Source: Burkholderiaceae bacterium
GTDB taxonomy: Bacteria > Pseudomonadota > Gammaproteobacteria > Burkholderiales > WYBJ01
DNA length: 50,339 bases
Assembly (NCBI GenBank): GCA_011525945.1
Contig: WYBJ01000058.1
Coordinates: 1-50,339 of the forward strand
Reading direction: 5' to 3'
Under the pieces are notes generated by a model. It was not told where the DNA came from. It ran no database searches and was given only the letters and a program-made list of their open reading frames with translations. The translations under genes and the position numbers were made by a program. Shown piece by piece: positions 19,420-28,274 of this stretch. Each line of letters starts with the position of its first letter. Within the stretch, counting starts at the first letter, position 1.

Positions 19420-19731
19420 TCATCGCGGTCGCAGGCAGCAAGCGGCGCCAGACGGAAGCGAGAACAAACGGCCGACGTCGGGTGGCGCCGCGATGAAGCC
19501 TTGTTCGAGAAGATGGCGGGCGAGGCGATCGACCACCCGCCGATTGGCGTCGGTCCAGCCGTAGGGCAGCGGATCGCCGCCGAAACGCTCCAAGGTGCGG
19601 GCCCAGTGCGTGCCGGCCCACGGAACCAGCGTCGTTCCGAGCTTGCGCTGATACGCACGCGCCTTGGCGGCCCTGTCGAGCTCAACGAGCAGAGCGGCGG
19701 ATGGGGTTGGCAGCGCATCGGCTAGAATAGC
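19420..19731 (-). pseudogene. 3' remnant of a 4,5-dihydroxyphthalate decarboxylase-like / substrate-binding protein gene
   Basis: Between the hydrolase start and uvrA the minus strand has an open frame without any start codon, ending at TGA 19422-19420. Its translation contains AAKARAYQRKLGTTLVPWAG, then THWARTLERFGGDPLPYGW, TDANRRVVDRLARHLLEQGF and APPDVGRLFS. From memory this matches the C-terminal third of the 4,5-dihydroxyphthalate-decarboxylase / NMT1-like binding family: LPW, the G-x-x-x-x-PYG segment, N-R-x-x-x-x-x-x-x-R, EQGL and P-x-x-x-x-LF. Such proteins have about 320 residues, so about two thirds is missing. The last residues after LFSLPSG are not family-like, suggesting a 3' frameshift too. 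I infer a deletion remnant. Confidence 0.5.
19723..19728 (+). promoter_or_regulatory. Candidate -10 element for uvrA
   Basis: TAGAAT followed by AGCCGC, about 70 bases before the GTG start. No LexA-type CTGT-N8-ACAG box is visible nearby. Confidence 0.35.
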
Positions 19732-19796
19732 CGCTGCCGATCTCCGCCGGCCAAATCCTGGCGCGGCGATTTCATCGAGCTCCGAGCCCCGCTTCC

Positions 19797-22700
19797 GTGC
19801 CGACCGCGAAAGACGCCGGCGCCATCGTCATTCACGGCGCGCGCCAGAACAATCTCAAGAACCTCTCGCTCGAGCTGCCGCTCGATCGGCTGATCGTCGT
19901 TACCGGCGTTTCGGGCTCGGGCAAATCGTCGCTCGTGTTCGACACGCTCTACGCCGAGGGGCAGCGGCGCTACGTCGAAACGTTCTCACCCTACGCCCGC
20001 CAGTTCCTCGACCGGATGGACAAGCCGCAGGTCGAACGCATCGAGGGGATTCCCCCGGCGATCGCCATCGACCAGACCAACCCGGTGCGCACCTCGCGCT
20101 CCACGGTCGGTACGATGACCGAGCTCAACGATCATCTGAAGCTCCTGTTCGCCCGCGCCGCGAAGCTGTATTGCCGCAACTGCGGGGGCAACGTGCGACG
20201 CGACACGGCCGAATCGATCTACGCGACACTCGCTCGGCGCGCCGGGCAGTGCGGCGATCCGCGCATGATCGTCACCTTTCCGGTGCGCGTGCCGGATAAC
20301 TTCTCGCGCGGCGAGGTGCTGCAGCTGCTCGAAAGCCAGGGCTACACCCGCATCCATGACGAAGGCAAGGGTGTGCTCGAGGTCGTGCAAGACCGGCTGC
20401 GTCTGTCGAATGCCGACCGCGCGCGCGTGATCGAGGGGTTGGAAGCGGCGTTGCGTATCGGGCAGGGGCGCGTGAACGTACACCCGGTCGAGGGCGAAGC
20501 GGCGGCCGATAACGCGCGCGCGAAGGCCATCGCGTCACCGGTGTGGCGTTTCTCCTCCGACCTGCACTGCGCCGACTGCGACATCCACTATTCCGACCCT
20601 GTGCCGAGCCGGTTCTCGTTCAATTCCCCCGTGGGCGCGTGCGACACCTGCCGTGGTTTCGGACGCACCATCGGCATCGATTTCGGCCTGATCGTGCCGG
20701 ACGAATCGAAGACCTTGCGCGAAGGCGCGGTCCGACCCTGGCAGAGCCCGAGCTTCAAGGAATGCCAGGACGACCTCGCGAAGTATGCGCTCGAGCGGAA
20801 CATCCCGCTCGATGTGCCGTTTCGCGAGCTCACGCAACAGCAGCGCAGCTGGGTGCTCGAAGGCGAGCCCGAATGGATCAGTTGGCGCAAATCCTGGCCC
20901 GGCACCTGGTACGGCGTGCGGCGTTTTTTCGCCTGGCTCGAGACCAAGGCGTACAAGATGCACATCCGCGTGCTGCTGTCGCGCTATCGAGCATATACGC
21001 CGTGCGACGCCTGCAACGGCGCGCGGCTCAAGACCGATGCGCTCGCCTGGCGTCTGGGCGGCCACGCCGATACGCACATCGTCCCGGCCTGCGAGCGCTT
21101 CCTACCCGTCGGCGTCGGCTTCGATCGGGCGATGCTCGAAGCACTGCCCGGTCTTAACGTGCACGACCTGATGCTGATGCCGATTTCGCGCTGTCGCGAA
21201 TTCTTCGCCCGCGTGGCATTGCCGGCGCCGCTCGACCAGGCGAGCGATCTGCTCCTGAACGAAATTCGCGCGCGCCTCGACTACCTGTGCCAGGTGGGGC
21301 TGGGCTACCTCAGCCTCGATCGCCAATCGCGCACGCTCTCGGGCGGCGAAGTACAGCGAATCAATCTCACCACCGCGCTCGGCACCTCGCTCGTCAATAC
21401 GCTGTTCGTGCTCGACGAGCCGTCGATCGGCTTGCACCCGCGCGACATGGGGCGTGTGATCGAGGTGATGCACCGCCTGCGCGATGCCGGCAACACGCTC
21501 GTGGTGGTCGAGCACGATCCGCAGATCATGCGCGAAGCCGATCTTCTGCTCGACATGGGGCCGGGCCCAGGCGAACGCGGTGGCGAGGTGGTCTCGTTTG
21601 GCGCCCCGGCCGAAATCGGCCGCGCCGCGAACTCGCTCACCGCCGACTACCTGTGCGGGCGCAAGACAGTGTCGACCGGCGAACACAGACGGGTCGTCGA
21701 TGCGGCCACGCCAGTGATCGAGCTGCGCGGTGCGGCCGAGCACAACCTGCGCGACATCGACGTGCGCATCCCGCTCAACCGCCTGGTGTGCGTGACCGGC
21801 GTCTCGGGATCGGGCAAATCGACGCTGGTGCAGGACGTGCTGTACGCGGCGCTGCTGAAGGCCAAAGGGAAGCCGACCGAAGCGCCGGGGCGATATCGCG
21901 ATCTCTCAGGCGACGCGGCGATCGGCGAAGTCATCCTGGTCGACCAGACGCCGATCGGGAGAACCACGCGATCGAATCCCGCGAGCTACGTCGGTGCGTT
22001 CGACGCCATTCGCAAGCTCTTCGCCGCCGCGCCGCTGGCGAAACAGCGCGCTTACACGCCGGGAACGTTCAGCTTCAACTCGGGCAATGGCCGCTGCCCC
22101 AACTGCGGCGGCAACGGCTTCGAGCACATCGAGATGCAGTTCCTGTCCGACGTGTATCTGCGCTGCCCCGACTGCGACGGCCAGCGCTTCCGTGCCGAGG
22201 TGCTCGAAGTGACGCTTTTCGGGCCCGACGGCGATGCGCACTCGATCGCCGGCGTGCTCGAGTTGACGGTCGCGCAGGCGATCGTGTTCTTCGCCGCCGA
22301 GCCCGAGGTGCTGCGCGCACTGCGGCCGCTCGCCGCCGTGGGGTTGGAATACATCCGTCTCGGCCAGCCCGTGCCAACCCTCTCGGGCGGTGAAGCGCAG
22401 CGCCTGAAGCTTGCCGGCTACCTCGCGCAGGCCGCGCGCAGCGCAAGCGAGGAGCCGAAGCTTTTCTTGTTCGACGAGCCAACCACGGGCTTGCATTTCG
22501 ACGACATCGCCAAGCTGCTGCAGGCCTTTGCCCGGCTGATCGACGCCGGGCACTCGCTGGTGGTGCTCGAGCACAACCTGGACGTGATCCGCACGGCCGA
22601 TTGGATCATCGACCTCGGACCGGAAGGCGGCGAAGCCGGTGGGCGTATCGTGGGCTGCGGCACGCCGACCGAGATCATGCGCATCGATGCCTCGCATACC

Positions 22701-25643
22701 GGCCGCGCGCTCCTCGCGTACGGAAGAGCAGCCGGGCTCGAGTTTCCGACGGCGCAGATCCCAACCGCGGTGAAAGAGCCATCTCCCGCGCATCCAACGT
22801 TGCTGCCTTCGCGCGCCCGGAACAGCGATGGATCGAGCCCAGCCGCTCGTTCGCGAGCGGCGATCGAGATTCACAACGCGCGCGAGCACAACTTGCGCAG
22901 CATCGACGTGAGCGTGCCGCGCGACCGCTTCACCGTCGTGACCGGGGTATCGGGCAGCGGCAAGAGCACGCTCGCGTTCGACGTGCTGTTCGCCGAGGGG
23001 CAGCGCCGCTACCTCGAATCGCTCAACGCCTATGCGCGCCAGTTCGTGCAGCCGGCGGCGCGGCCCGATGTCGACGCGATCTTCGGCATCCCGCCGACGG
23101 TGGCGATCGAGCAGCGCACGAGCCGCGGCGGGCGCAAGAGCACCGTGGCGACACTCACCGAGGTGTATCACTTCCTGCGCGTGCTCTACGTGAAGCTCGG
23201 CACCCAATTCTGTCCGCAGTGCGACGTCGCGATCGAGCCGCAAAGCACGGATGCGATCGCCGCGAGCCTCATGCGCAGCTATCGCGGCGAGCGCATCGGC
23301 CTGCTCGCCCCGCTGGTGGCCGCGCGCAAGGGCTACTACACCGACCTCGCCAAGTGGGCTGCGGGCAAGGGTTTCGGCCATCTGCGCGTAGACGGCGACT
23401 TCCTGCCGACTGCGAAGTGGCCGCGTCTGGATCGGTTTCGCGAGCACACGATCGAGCTGCCGGTAGCCGACGTGGCGGTACGCGCCGACAACGAACCGAC
23501 GTTGCGCGCGGGGCTCGCGCAGGCGCTCGAATACGGCAAAGGCGTCGTGCACGTGCTCGCGCCCTTGGATGCGCTCGCCGCGGCGATGGCGAACAACGAC
23601 GCCTCGCTTGCGCGCATGCACACCTGCGTCTACTCGACCAAGCGCGCCTGTCCGAGCTGCGAGCGCAGCTTCCCCGAGCTCGATCCGCGCCTGTTCTCGT
23701 TCAACTCCAAACACGGCTGGTGCACCACCTGCTTCGGCACCGGGCTTGCGCTGAGCGGGTTCGACGCCGAGCAAAGCGGCGAAGAGATCTGGTGGAACGA
23801 GTGGTACGAGAAGCCGGACGAACCCTGCCCTGCCTGCAAGGGGCAGCGGCTCAATCCGCAAGCGCTCGCGGTACGGCTGCGCGGGCGCACGATTGCCGAG
23901 ATGACCGCATTGTCGGTCGCGCAGGCCGCGGCGCACTTCGGTTCGATCGAGCTCGCCGGACGCGAAGCCGAGATTGCGCGCGATTGCGTCGCCGAGTTGC
24001 GCGCGCGCCTCGCTTTCCTCGGCGATGTCGGACTCGACTACCTCGCGCTCGACCGTGCCGCGCCCACGCTTTCAGGGGGCGAAGCGCAGCGCATCCGGCT
24101 CGCGGCGCAACTCGGCTCGAACCTGCGCGGCGTGTGCTACATCCTGGACGAGCCGACCATAGGCCTGCATCCGCGCGACAACCGCATTCTGCTCGATACG
24201 CTCGCGAAGCTCGAAGCCAAGGGCAACACGCTGGTCGTGGTCGAACACGACGAAGACACGATCCGGCGCGCCGATCACGTCATCGACCTCGGCCCGGGCG
24301 CGGGCAGCCGCGGCGGCAGGGTCGTGGCGAAGGGCTCGGCGCAGGCGCTGATCGCCTCGCCCGCATCGATAACGGGGCGCTTGCTCGCCGCTCCCTTACG
24401 CCATCCGCTCGCGCCGCGCCGCGCGGTGCACACGCGCACCGAGTCGATCGAGATCGAGGGCGCGCAGTTGCACAACCTGCGGCAGGTGCGAGCGCGTATC
24501 CCATTGGCGCGGCTGACGGTCGTCAGCGGTGTTTCCGGCAGCGGCAAGAGCAGCCTCGCGCGCGATGTGCTGCGCGACAACCTCGCCCGCCTGGTCGCCG
24601 AACGCCGCAGCCAAGGCCGCGCCATCGCTTCCGCGCAGCGCCGAGCGCAGCCGAAAGGATCGGGATCGAGCCCGGCTTTCCACGGCTGCAGCGCGATCCG
24701 GGGCTGGGAGTCGATCGCACGCGTGCTCGAAGTCGACCAGACGCCGATCGGCAAGACGCCCCGGTCGTGCCCGGCAACGTATGTCGGCTTCTGGGACGCG
24801 ATCCGGCGTCTTTTCGCCGATACCGCCGAGGCGCGTATGCGCGGCTACGGGCCGGGCCGCTTCTCCTTCAACACCGCGGGCGGGCGCTGCCGCGAATGCG
24901 ACGGTCAGGGCATCAAGCGCATCGAGATGAGCTTCCTGCCCGACGTGAAGGTGCTGTGCGACGCATGCGGCGGCGCGCGCTTCGATCGCGAAACGCTCGC
25001 CGTGGCGTTCAAGGACAAGTCGATCGGCGACGTGCTGGCGATGAACGTCGACGAGGCGGTCGAGTTCTTCGCCGCTCACCGCGGCATCCACGCCTGCCTG
25101 CGCCTGCTGCAGGACGTGGGGCTGGGTTATCTCACGCTCGGCCAGCAAAGCCCCACCCTCTCGGGTGGCGAAGCACAGCGCATCAAGCTCGTGACCGAGC
25201 TGGCGAGAAGCGCAGACGGCAATGCCACCCGCATCACCCGGCGCGCGAGCCCCGCGGACGCATCCGCACAGCAGCGCAAGGGTCGCTCGCTCTACGTCCT
25301 CGATGAACCGACCGTCGGCCTGCACATGGCCGATGTCGAGAAGTTGATCCGCGTGCTGCACCGGCTGGTCGATGCCGGCAATACCGTGGTCGTGGTCGAG
25401 CACAATCTGGATATCATGGCCGAAGCCGACTGGATCATCGATCTCGGCCCTGAAGGCGGTGATGCGGGCGGGCGCATCGTCGCCCAAGGCGCGCCTGAGG
25501 ACATCGTCGGCCGCGGCGCCGCCGGACCCAAGGCAGTCTCCCATACCGCCCGCATCCTGGGCGAGTTCTTACGGGAGCGCAGCACGCCAGCGATACCACC
25601 GAGCCGTAGCTCACGCGCGCGCAATGCGCGCACGGATGCCTAA
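19797..25643 (+). CDS. uvrA: Double-length (tandem) excinuclease ABC subunit UvrA
   Basis: 1948 residues, twice the size of ordinary UvrA (about 940), made of two complete UvrA units in one frame joined by a Ser/Pro/Ala-rich linker (about 985-1021). Each unit has two ABC modules. Walker A GVSGSGKS(S/T) occurs near residues 37, 668, 1050 and 1578; signatures LSGGE(V/A)QR near 514, 862, 1425 and 1788. Walker B is [27 protein letters not shown] and LDEPTVGLH, each followed by a VEH/LEH switch His. All four ATPase sites look intact. The C-terminal DNA-contact zinc finger (C-x2-C, about 20 residues, C-x2-C) is present in both units; upstream CxxC pairs are too. The first unit has a longer insertion (RSFKECQDD to YTPCDACNG region) than the second. 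GTG start at 19797. UvrA damage recognition is the family role; long forms are known in Burkholderiales, often beside a normal uvrA. Confidence 0.95.
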   Translation: MPTAKDAGAIVIHGARQNNLKNLSLELPLDRLIVVTGVSGSGKSSLVFDTLYAEGQRRYVETFSPYARQFLDRMDKPQVERIEGIPPAIAIDQTNPVRTSRSTVGTMTELNDHLKLLFARAAKLYCRNCGGNVRRDTAESIYATLARRAGQCGDPRMIVTFPVRVPDNFSRGEVLQLLESQGYTRIHDEGKGVLEVVQDRLRLSNADRARVIEGLEAALRIGQGRVNVHPVEGEAAADNARAKAIASPVWRFSSDLHCADCDIHYSDPVPSRFSFNSPVGACDTCRGFGRTIGIDFGLIVPDESKTLREGAVRPWQSPSFKECQDDLAKYALERNIPLDVPFRELTQQQRSWVLEGEPEWISWRKSWPGTWYGVRRFFAWLETKAYKMHIRVLLSRYRAYTPCDACNGARLKTDALAWRLGGHADTHIVPACERFLPVGVGFDRAMLEALPGLNVHDLMLMPISRCREFFARVALPAPLDQASDLLLNEIRARLDYLCQVGLGYLSLDRQSRTLSGGEVQRINLTTALGTSLVNTLFVLDEPSIGLHPRDMGRVIEVMHRLRDAGNTLVVVEHDPQIMREADLLLDMGPGPGERGGEVVSFGAPAEIGRAANSLTADYLCGRKTVSTGEHRRVVDAATPVIELRGAAEHNLRDIDVRIPLNRLVCVTGVSGSGKSTLVQDVLYAALLKAKGKPTEAPGRYRDLSGDAAIGEVILVDQTPIGRTTRSNPASYVGAFDAIRKLFAAAPLAKQRAYTPGTFSFNSGNGRCPNCGGNGFEHIEMQFLSDVYLRCPDCDGQRFRAEVLEVTLFGPDGDAHSIAGVLELTVAQAIVFFAAEPEVLRALRPLAAVGLEYIRLGQPVPTLSGGEAQRLKLAGYLAQAARSASEEPKLFLFDEPTTGLHFDDIAKLLQAFARLIDAGHSLVVLEHNLDVIRTADWIIDLGPEGGEAGGRIVGCGTPTEIMRIDASHTGRALLAYGRAAGLEFPTAQIPTAVKEPSPAHPTLLPSRARNSDGSSPAARSRAAIEIHNAREHNLRSIDVSVPRDRFTVVTGVSGSGKSTLAFDVLFAEGQRRYLESLNAYARQFVQPAARPDVDAIFGIPPTVAIEQRTSRGGRKSTVATLTEVYHFLRVLYVKLGTQFCPQCDVAIEPQSTDAIAASLMRSYRGERIGLLAPLVAARKGYYTDLAKWAAGKGFGHLRVDGDFLPTAKWPRLDRFREHTIELPVADVAVRADNEPTLRAGLAQALEYGKGVVHVLAPLDALAAAMANNDASLARMHTCVYSTKRACPSCERSFPELDPRLFSFNSKHGWCTTCFGTGLALSGFDAEQSGEEIWWNEWYEKPDEPCPACKGQRLNPQALAVRLRGRTIAEMTALSVAQAAAHFGSIELAGREAEIARDCVAELRARLAFLGDVGLDYLALDRAAPTLSGGEAQRIRLAAQLGSNLRGVCYILDEPTIGLHPRDNRILLDTLAKLEAKGNTLVVVEHDEDTIRRADHVIDLGPGAGSRGGRVVAKGSAQALIASPASITGRLLAAPLRHPLAPRRAVHTRTESIEIEGAQLHNLRQVRARIPLARLTVVSGVSGSGKSSLARDVLRDNLARLVAERRSQGRAIASAQRRAQPKGSGSSPAFHGCSAIRGWESIARVLEVDQTPIGKTPRSCPATYVGFWDAIRRLFADTAEARMRGYGPGRFSFNTAGGRCRECDGQGIKRIEMSFLPDVKVLCDACGGARFDRETLAVAFKDKSIGDVLAMNVDEAVEFFAAHRGIHACLRLLQDVGLGYLTLGQQSPTLSGGEAQRIKLVTELARSADGNATRITRRASPADASAQQRKGRSLYVLDEPTVGLHMADVEKLIRVLHRLVDAGNTVVVVEHNLDIMAEADWIIDLGPEGGDAGGRIVAQGAPEDIVGRGAAGPKAVSHTARILGEFLRERSTPAIPPSRSSRARNARTDA

Positions 25644-25654
25644 CGATGCCTAAC
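25635..25654. repeat. 10-bp tandem duplication across the uvrA stop codon
   Basis: GATGCCTAAC is repeated head to tail (25635-25644 and 25645-25654). The first copy contains the uvrA stop TAA; the second repeats that TAA in another frame. It looks like a recent slippage or duplication at the gene end. Confidence 0.8.
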
Positions 25655-25712
25655 CGCCCAAGCGCGCCTGCACCTGATGCCGGTCAGCGTTAACGCGACG
25701 ACAGCGCCCACG

Positions 25713-26738
25713 CTAGCGCAGGCCGCGCACGAACTCTTCCAGCAGCGCATCGAATCGCCGCGGCTCGTCGACGAACAGGGCATGGCCCGCACGCTCGAAG
25801 ATCTCGACGCGAGTCCCGGGCCGGTGGCGCCGCAGGTTCTTCGCCTGCTCGGCGAACTGCGGCGTGACGACGTAGAGCAGCGGCTTGGGGAAAGCCCAGG
25901 CGATATCGCGCCAGTATTCGCGCGGCTTGGGGTAGGAAAGCAGATCGATGCTCGCCTGCAGCGGCAAGCGCAGCGCGCCATCGATCAGTTGCCGGATCTG
26001 CTCGGGTGGGCGCGGGCTGTGAAAGATCGCCCGCACGAACGCCGCCACGGCCTTGGCGCGATCGGCCTTGAGCGCGTCGGTGAAGTTACCCGCCGCAGGC
26101 GGCGGCTGTTCGCCCACCGAACTGTCGACCAACACCAGCGCCGCGATGTGATCATGACCGTATGCGTGCACGTAGTGCAGGCATTCGAGCGCACCGAGCG
26201 ACCAGCCGATCAGCACCACCTTCGGATAACGGGTGACGAACTCGGCGATGTCGAGCGTGCGCCGATCCAAGGTGTAGCCATGCGTCGGGACAGCGGAAGC
26301 GCCCTGACCGCGCGGATCGAGCGCTGCGCATCGATGGCGTTGGCCCAGCGCGCGGAGCTGGGCATCCCAGATCGAAGCGGGCATCGACCAGCCGGTGACG
26401 AAGGCAAGCACCGCAGTGTCGGCCGCTACGCCCTTAGCCGAGGCTTCGAGCACATGCAGGCGAACGCCGTCGGAGGTGCGGAAGTAGTTGCTCTTCAGGG
26501 CAGGCAAGGCGATGTTCGTTGCGGCTGGACGAACCTCGGCGCACGCGCCGTAGCCTGGCCAGAGCGCACTGCCGAGCGGCGTCGCGATGATAGCGGCGAG
26601 CACACGCCGGCGTGAAGCCGGACACGCAGCGCCGTCCTCGCTGCGCCTGCGCTCAGCGCTCGGCGATTGTGCCGCCGGCAGCCGGCGCGGACGCCCGTAC
26701 CGCCACGCGGCGCGCCACCATGGCGTTGGATTTCCCAC
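25713..26738 (-). CDS. Tat-exported alpha/beta hydrolase
   Basis: Alpha/beta hydrolase with nucleophile elbow IGWSLGALE, LDPRGQGASAVP upstream of it, VLVDSSVGEQPP after it, and catalytic His in ERAGHALFVDEP near the C terminus. The N-terminal SRRRVLAAIIATPLGSALW is a good twin-arginine signal, so the enzyme is probably periplasmic. The start is unclear: no ATG lies near the signal. GTG 26738 (about 341 residues, given here) keeps the Arg pair but leaves a long n-region overlapping the upstream gene by 86 bases; GTG 26603 would lose the Arg pair; ATG 26858 is further up. It probably forms an operon with the exported protein encoded upstream. Substrate unknown. Confidence 0.85.
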   Translation of the reverse strand: MGNPTPWWRAAWRYGRPRRLPAAQSPSAERRRSEDGAACPASRRRVLAAIIATPLGSALWPGYGACAEVRPAATNIALPALKSNYFRTSDGVRLHVLEASAKGVAADTAVLAFVTGWSMPASIWDAQLRALGQRHRCAALDPRGQGASAVPTHGYTLDRRTLDIAEFVTRYPKVVLIGWSLGALECLHYVHAYGHDHIAALVLVDSSVGEQPPPAAGNFTDALKADRAKAVAAFVRAIFHSPRPPEQIRQLIDGALRLPLQASIDLLSYPKPREYWRDIAWAFPKPLLYVVTPQFAEQAKNLRRHRPGTRVEIFERAGHALFVDEPRRFDALLEEFVRGLR

Positions 26739-27864
26739 CGCGCCAATGGTAACTGAACGAGAACGGCAGCTCGGCGGCGGACGTGTTCTTGTAGGCCGAA
26801 TCGAGCCCGGCCTGATACGCCCAATGGAACGGACGGATGGGCTTGCGATAGCCGCCATAGAGGCGCACGTCCCAGCCGGCGGCTTTGAGGACGTCGTAAG
26901 GCATGCCGGTGTCGTCCTGCACCAGAAAATCGGCGGCTTCGAGCAGCGTGTCGCGTATCGTTCGAAACTGTCTGTCCTGCAGCAGATACGAGGCCGACTT
27001 GATCAACATCGGCGCCGGCCTGGCCGCGAGCAGATGCGCCAGGAACTCGGGGTAGGGGGCAAGGCCCTGATTGGTCGCATCGACGGAGAAGTATTGCAGC
27101 GTCTGCACCGGCCCATCGGGCCGCTGGAACACGATCTGCACCCCGCGCAGCCTGCGCAACGGCTTGACATCGGGCGCCTGTGCGTGCTCCGCTGCCGCGG
27201 CGTGCTTGAGCACGAGCGGTTCGACCGAGTGCACGTCGAGTCCGGCCAGCGCCATCGACGCGATCAGCACCGGCACGACGCCGCGCAGCTGCGAGGTGTG
27301 CAACTGCTTCGACATGCGCGAGGTGATGAAATAGTTGCGCTCGATCAGATCAGCCACGGCTACGCGCACGTCGCTCAGCAACTGGCCGAACGCGGCGTGA
27401 TCGAGGTCTTCCAGCGCCGGCACCGCACCGGGCAGCTCCAGTCCGAACAGGATGTAGCTGCGGCAGCCCGGAAAGAGCAGGTAGGCGTTGGCGAAATCCG
27501 GCCCGCTGAAGGGATAGAGCAAGGTGCCCGATCCGCCGCAGGTGCTGCCGATCGATGCGTCGCGCCAGCGCGCCATCACGTTACCGCGCCCCTGTCTAAC
27601 CTTAGCCCACCCGGACTGGATGATGTCGCGGTGCTCGCGCCACTCGCCGGTATTCGCCAGCGCGAAGTGCGCAGGCAAGGTCGGCGGCAACCCGGCGAGC
27701 ACGCGCGCGGCCGACACCGTACGCGGATCGTCAAGCGACCGCGTCGAGGTGGCAGACGCTGCGGCGGGCGTGGCGGCAACGCTCGGTAGCGGATCGGCCG
27801 CCGCGATCGACGACAAGGATGCAAGCAATCCGGCGGCTGCGACGAGCGAATGCAGTGGGCCCAT
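26653..27864 (-). CDS. Exported protein of unknown function
   Basis: 403 residues; I do not recognise the family. A signal peptide is evident (MGPLHSLVAAAGLLASLSSIAAADP, cleavage likely after AAA). The mature part has an Ala/Thr/Ser-rich linker, then a globular domain with GSTCGGSGTLLYPFSGPDFANAYLLFPGCRSY near residue 120 (two Cys that could pair), a helical middle, and LYGGYRKPIRPFHWAYQAGLD near 345. There are no membrane helices after the signal. ATG 27864 was chosen for the signal peptide; upstream ATG 27918 adds a non-signal-like extension. It runs into the Tat hydrolase, so the two may act on the same periplasmic substrate; that is inference. Confidence 0.8.
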   Translation of the reverse strand: MGPLHSLVAAAGLLASLSSIAAADPLPSVAATPAAASATSTRSLDDPRTVSAARVLAGLPPTLPAHFALANTGEWREHRDIIQSGWAKVRQGRGNVMARWRDASIGSTCGGSGTLLYPFSGPDFANAYLLFPGCRSYILFGLELPGAVPALEDLDHAAFGQLLSDVRVAVADLIERNYFITSRMSKQLHTSQLRGVVPVLIASMALAGLDVHSVEPLVLKHAAAAEHAQAPDVKPLRRLRGVQIVFQRPDGPVQTLQYFSVDATNQGLAPYPEFLAHLLAARPAPMLIKSASYLLQDRQFRTIRDTLLEAADFLVQDDTGMPYDVLKAAGWDVRLYGGYRKPIRPFHWAYQAGLDSAYKNTSAAELPFSFSYHWRGGKSNAMVARRVAVRASAPAAGGTIAER

Positions 27865-28150
27865 AATTTCGAAAAGGTCAGGGAAACGACTCGGAGTATG
27901 TAACGCCCTGGGGCGCACGTAGGCTTACAGCATGAACGCCTTTACCGGCCATTTCAGCCGCCGCCGGCATTTCGACGCACCACGCGGTGCTAAAAGCGCG
28001 CAGCGGCGATTATCGCCGCACGCCGCCGCGCCGGCGAGCGCGTTCGTTTCGGCCGCTCCGAGTTCTCGGCCTGGCACCGGGGCGCAGCGGCGCAGCCCCG
28101 CCCTGTCGGCCCGTCAGCACGCATACTGCGCGAATCATGCCGCGGATTTC

Positions 28151-28164
28151 TTGATCGGGATCAA
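28151..28164 (+). promoter_or_regulatory. Perfect FNR/ANR/DNR-type binding site
   Basis: TTGATCGGGATCAA matches the FNR consensus TTGAT-N4-ATCAA at all ten defined positions. A further half-like TTTGATCA begins at 28167. The site centre is 117 bases upstream of the nrdJ ATG. This suggests oxygen- or nitric-oxide-responsive control of the oxygen-independent ribonucleotide reductase. It could also affect the divergent gene, whose start is about 290 bases away. Confidence 0.75.
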
Positions 28165-28212
28165 ACTTTGATCAGGAAGCGAAACGGATTCGGATCGGGG
28201 CTCGCTTCCAAA

Positions 28213-28234
28213 GGCTAGGCCGAGTACCCTAGCC
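28213..28234 (+). promoter_or_regulatory. Leader hairpin before nrdJ
   Basis: GGCTAGG (28213-28219) and CCTAGCC (28228-28234) form a 7-bp perfect stem with an 8-nt loop, 40 bases before the nrdJ ATG. It could be an operator or an RNA leader stem. Its function is unknown. Confidence 0.45.
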
Positions 28235-28274
28235 GGATCAGCCCCAGGGATTCGATTCACACCGAGGAAGCCGG

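Larger units (their letters stand above)
27865..28274. other. Divergent intergenic region upstream of nrdJ
   Basis: 410 bases between the exported-protein gene (minus) and nrdJ (plus). It holds a 17-bp palindrome GCGGCGAT-T-ATCGCCGC at 28003-28019, the FNR-type box at 28151-28164 and a hairpin at 28213-28234. A 79-codon open frame at 27932-28171 has low-complexity, shadow-like composition and is not called. No cobalamin-riboswitch signature (B12 box or conserved core) is recognisable. Confidence 0.6.

Noticed and set aside
19700..19800. LexA (SOS) box before uvrA
   Set aside because: No CTGT-N8-ACAG pattern is present in the gap.
21906..23936. 676-codon minus-strand open frame
   Set aside because: Shadow of uvrA with no recognisable domain.
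27865..28274. Cobalamin riboswitch upstream of nrdJ
   Set aside because: No B12 box or conserved core could be recognised by eye; a covariance search would settle it.
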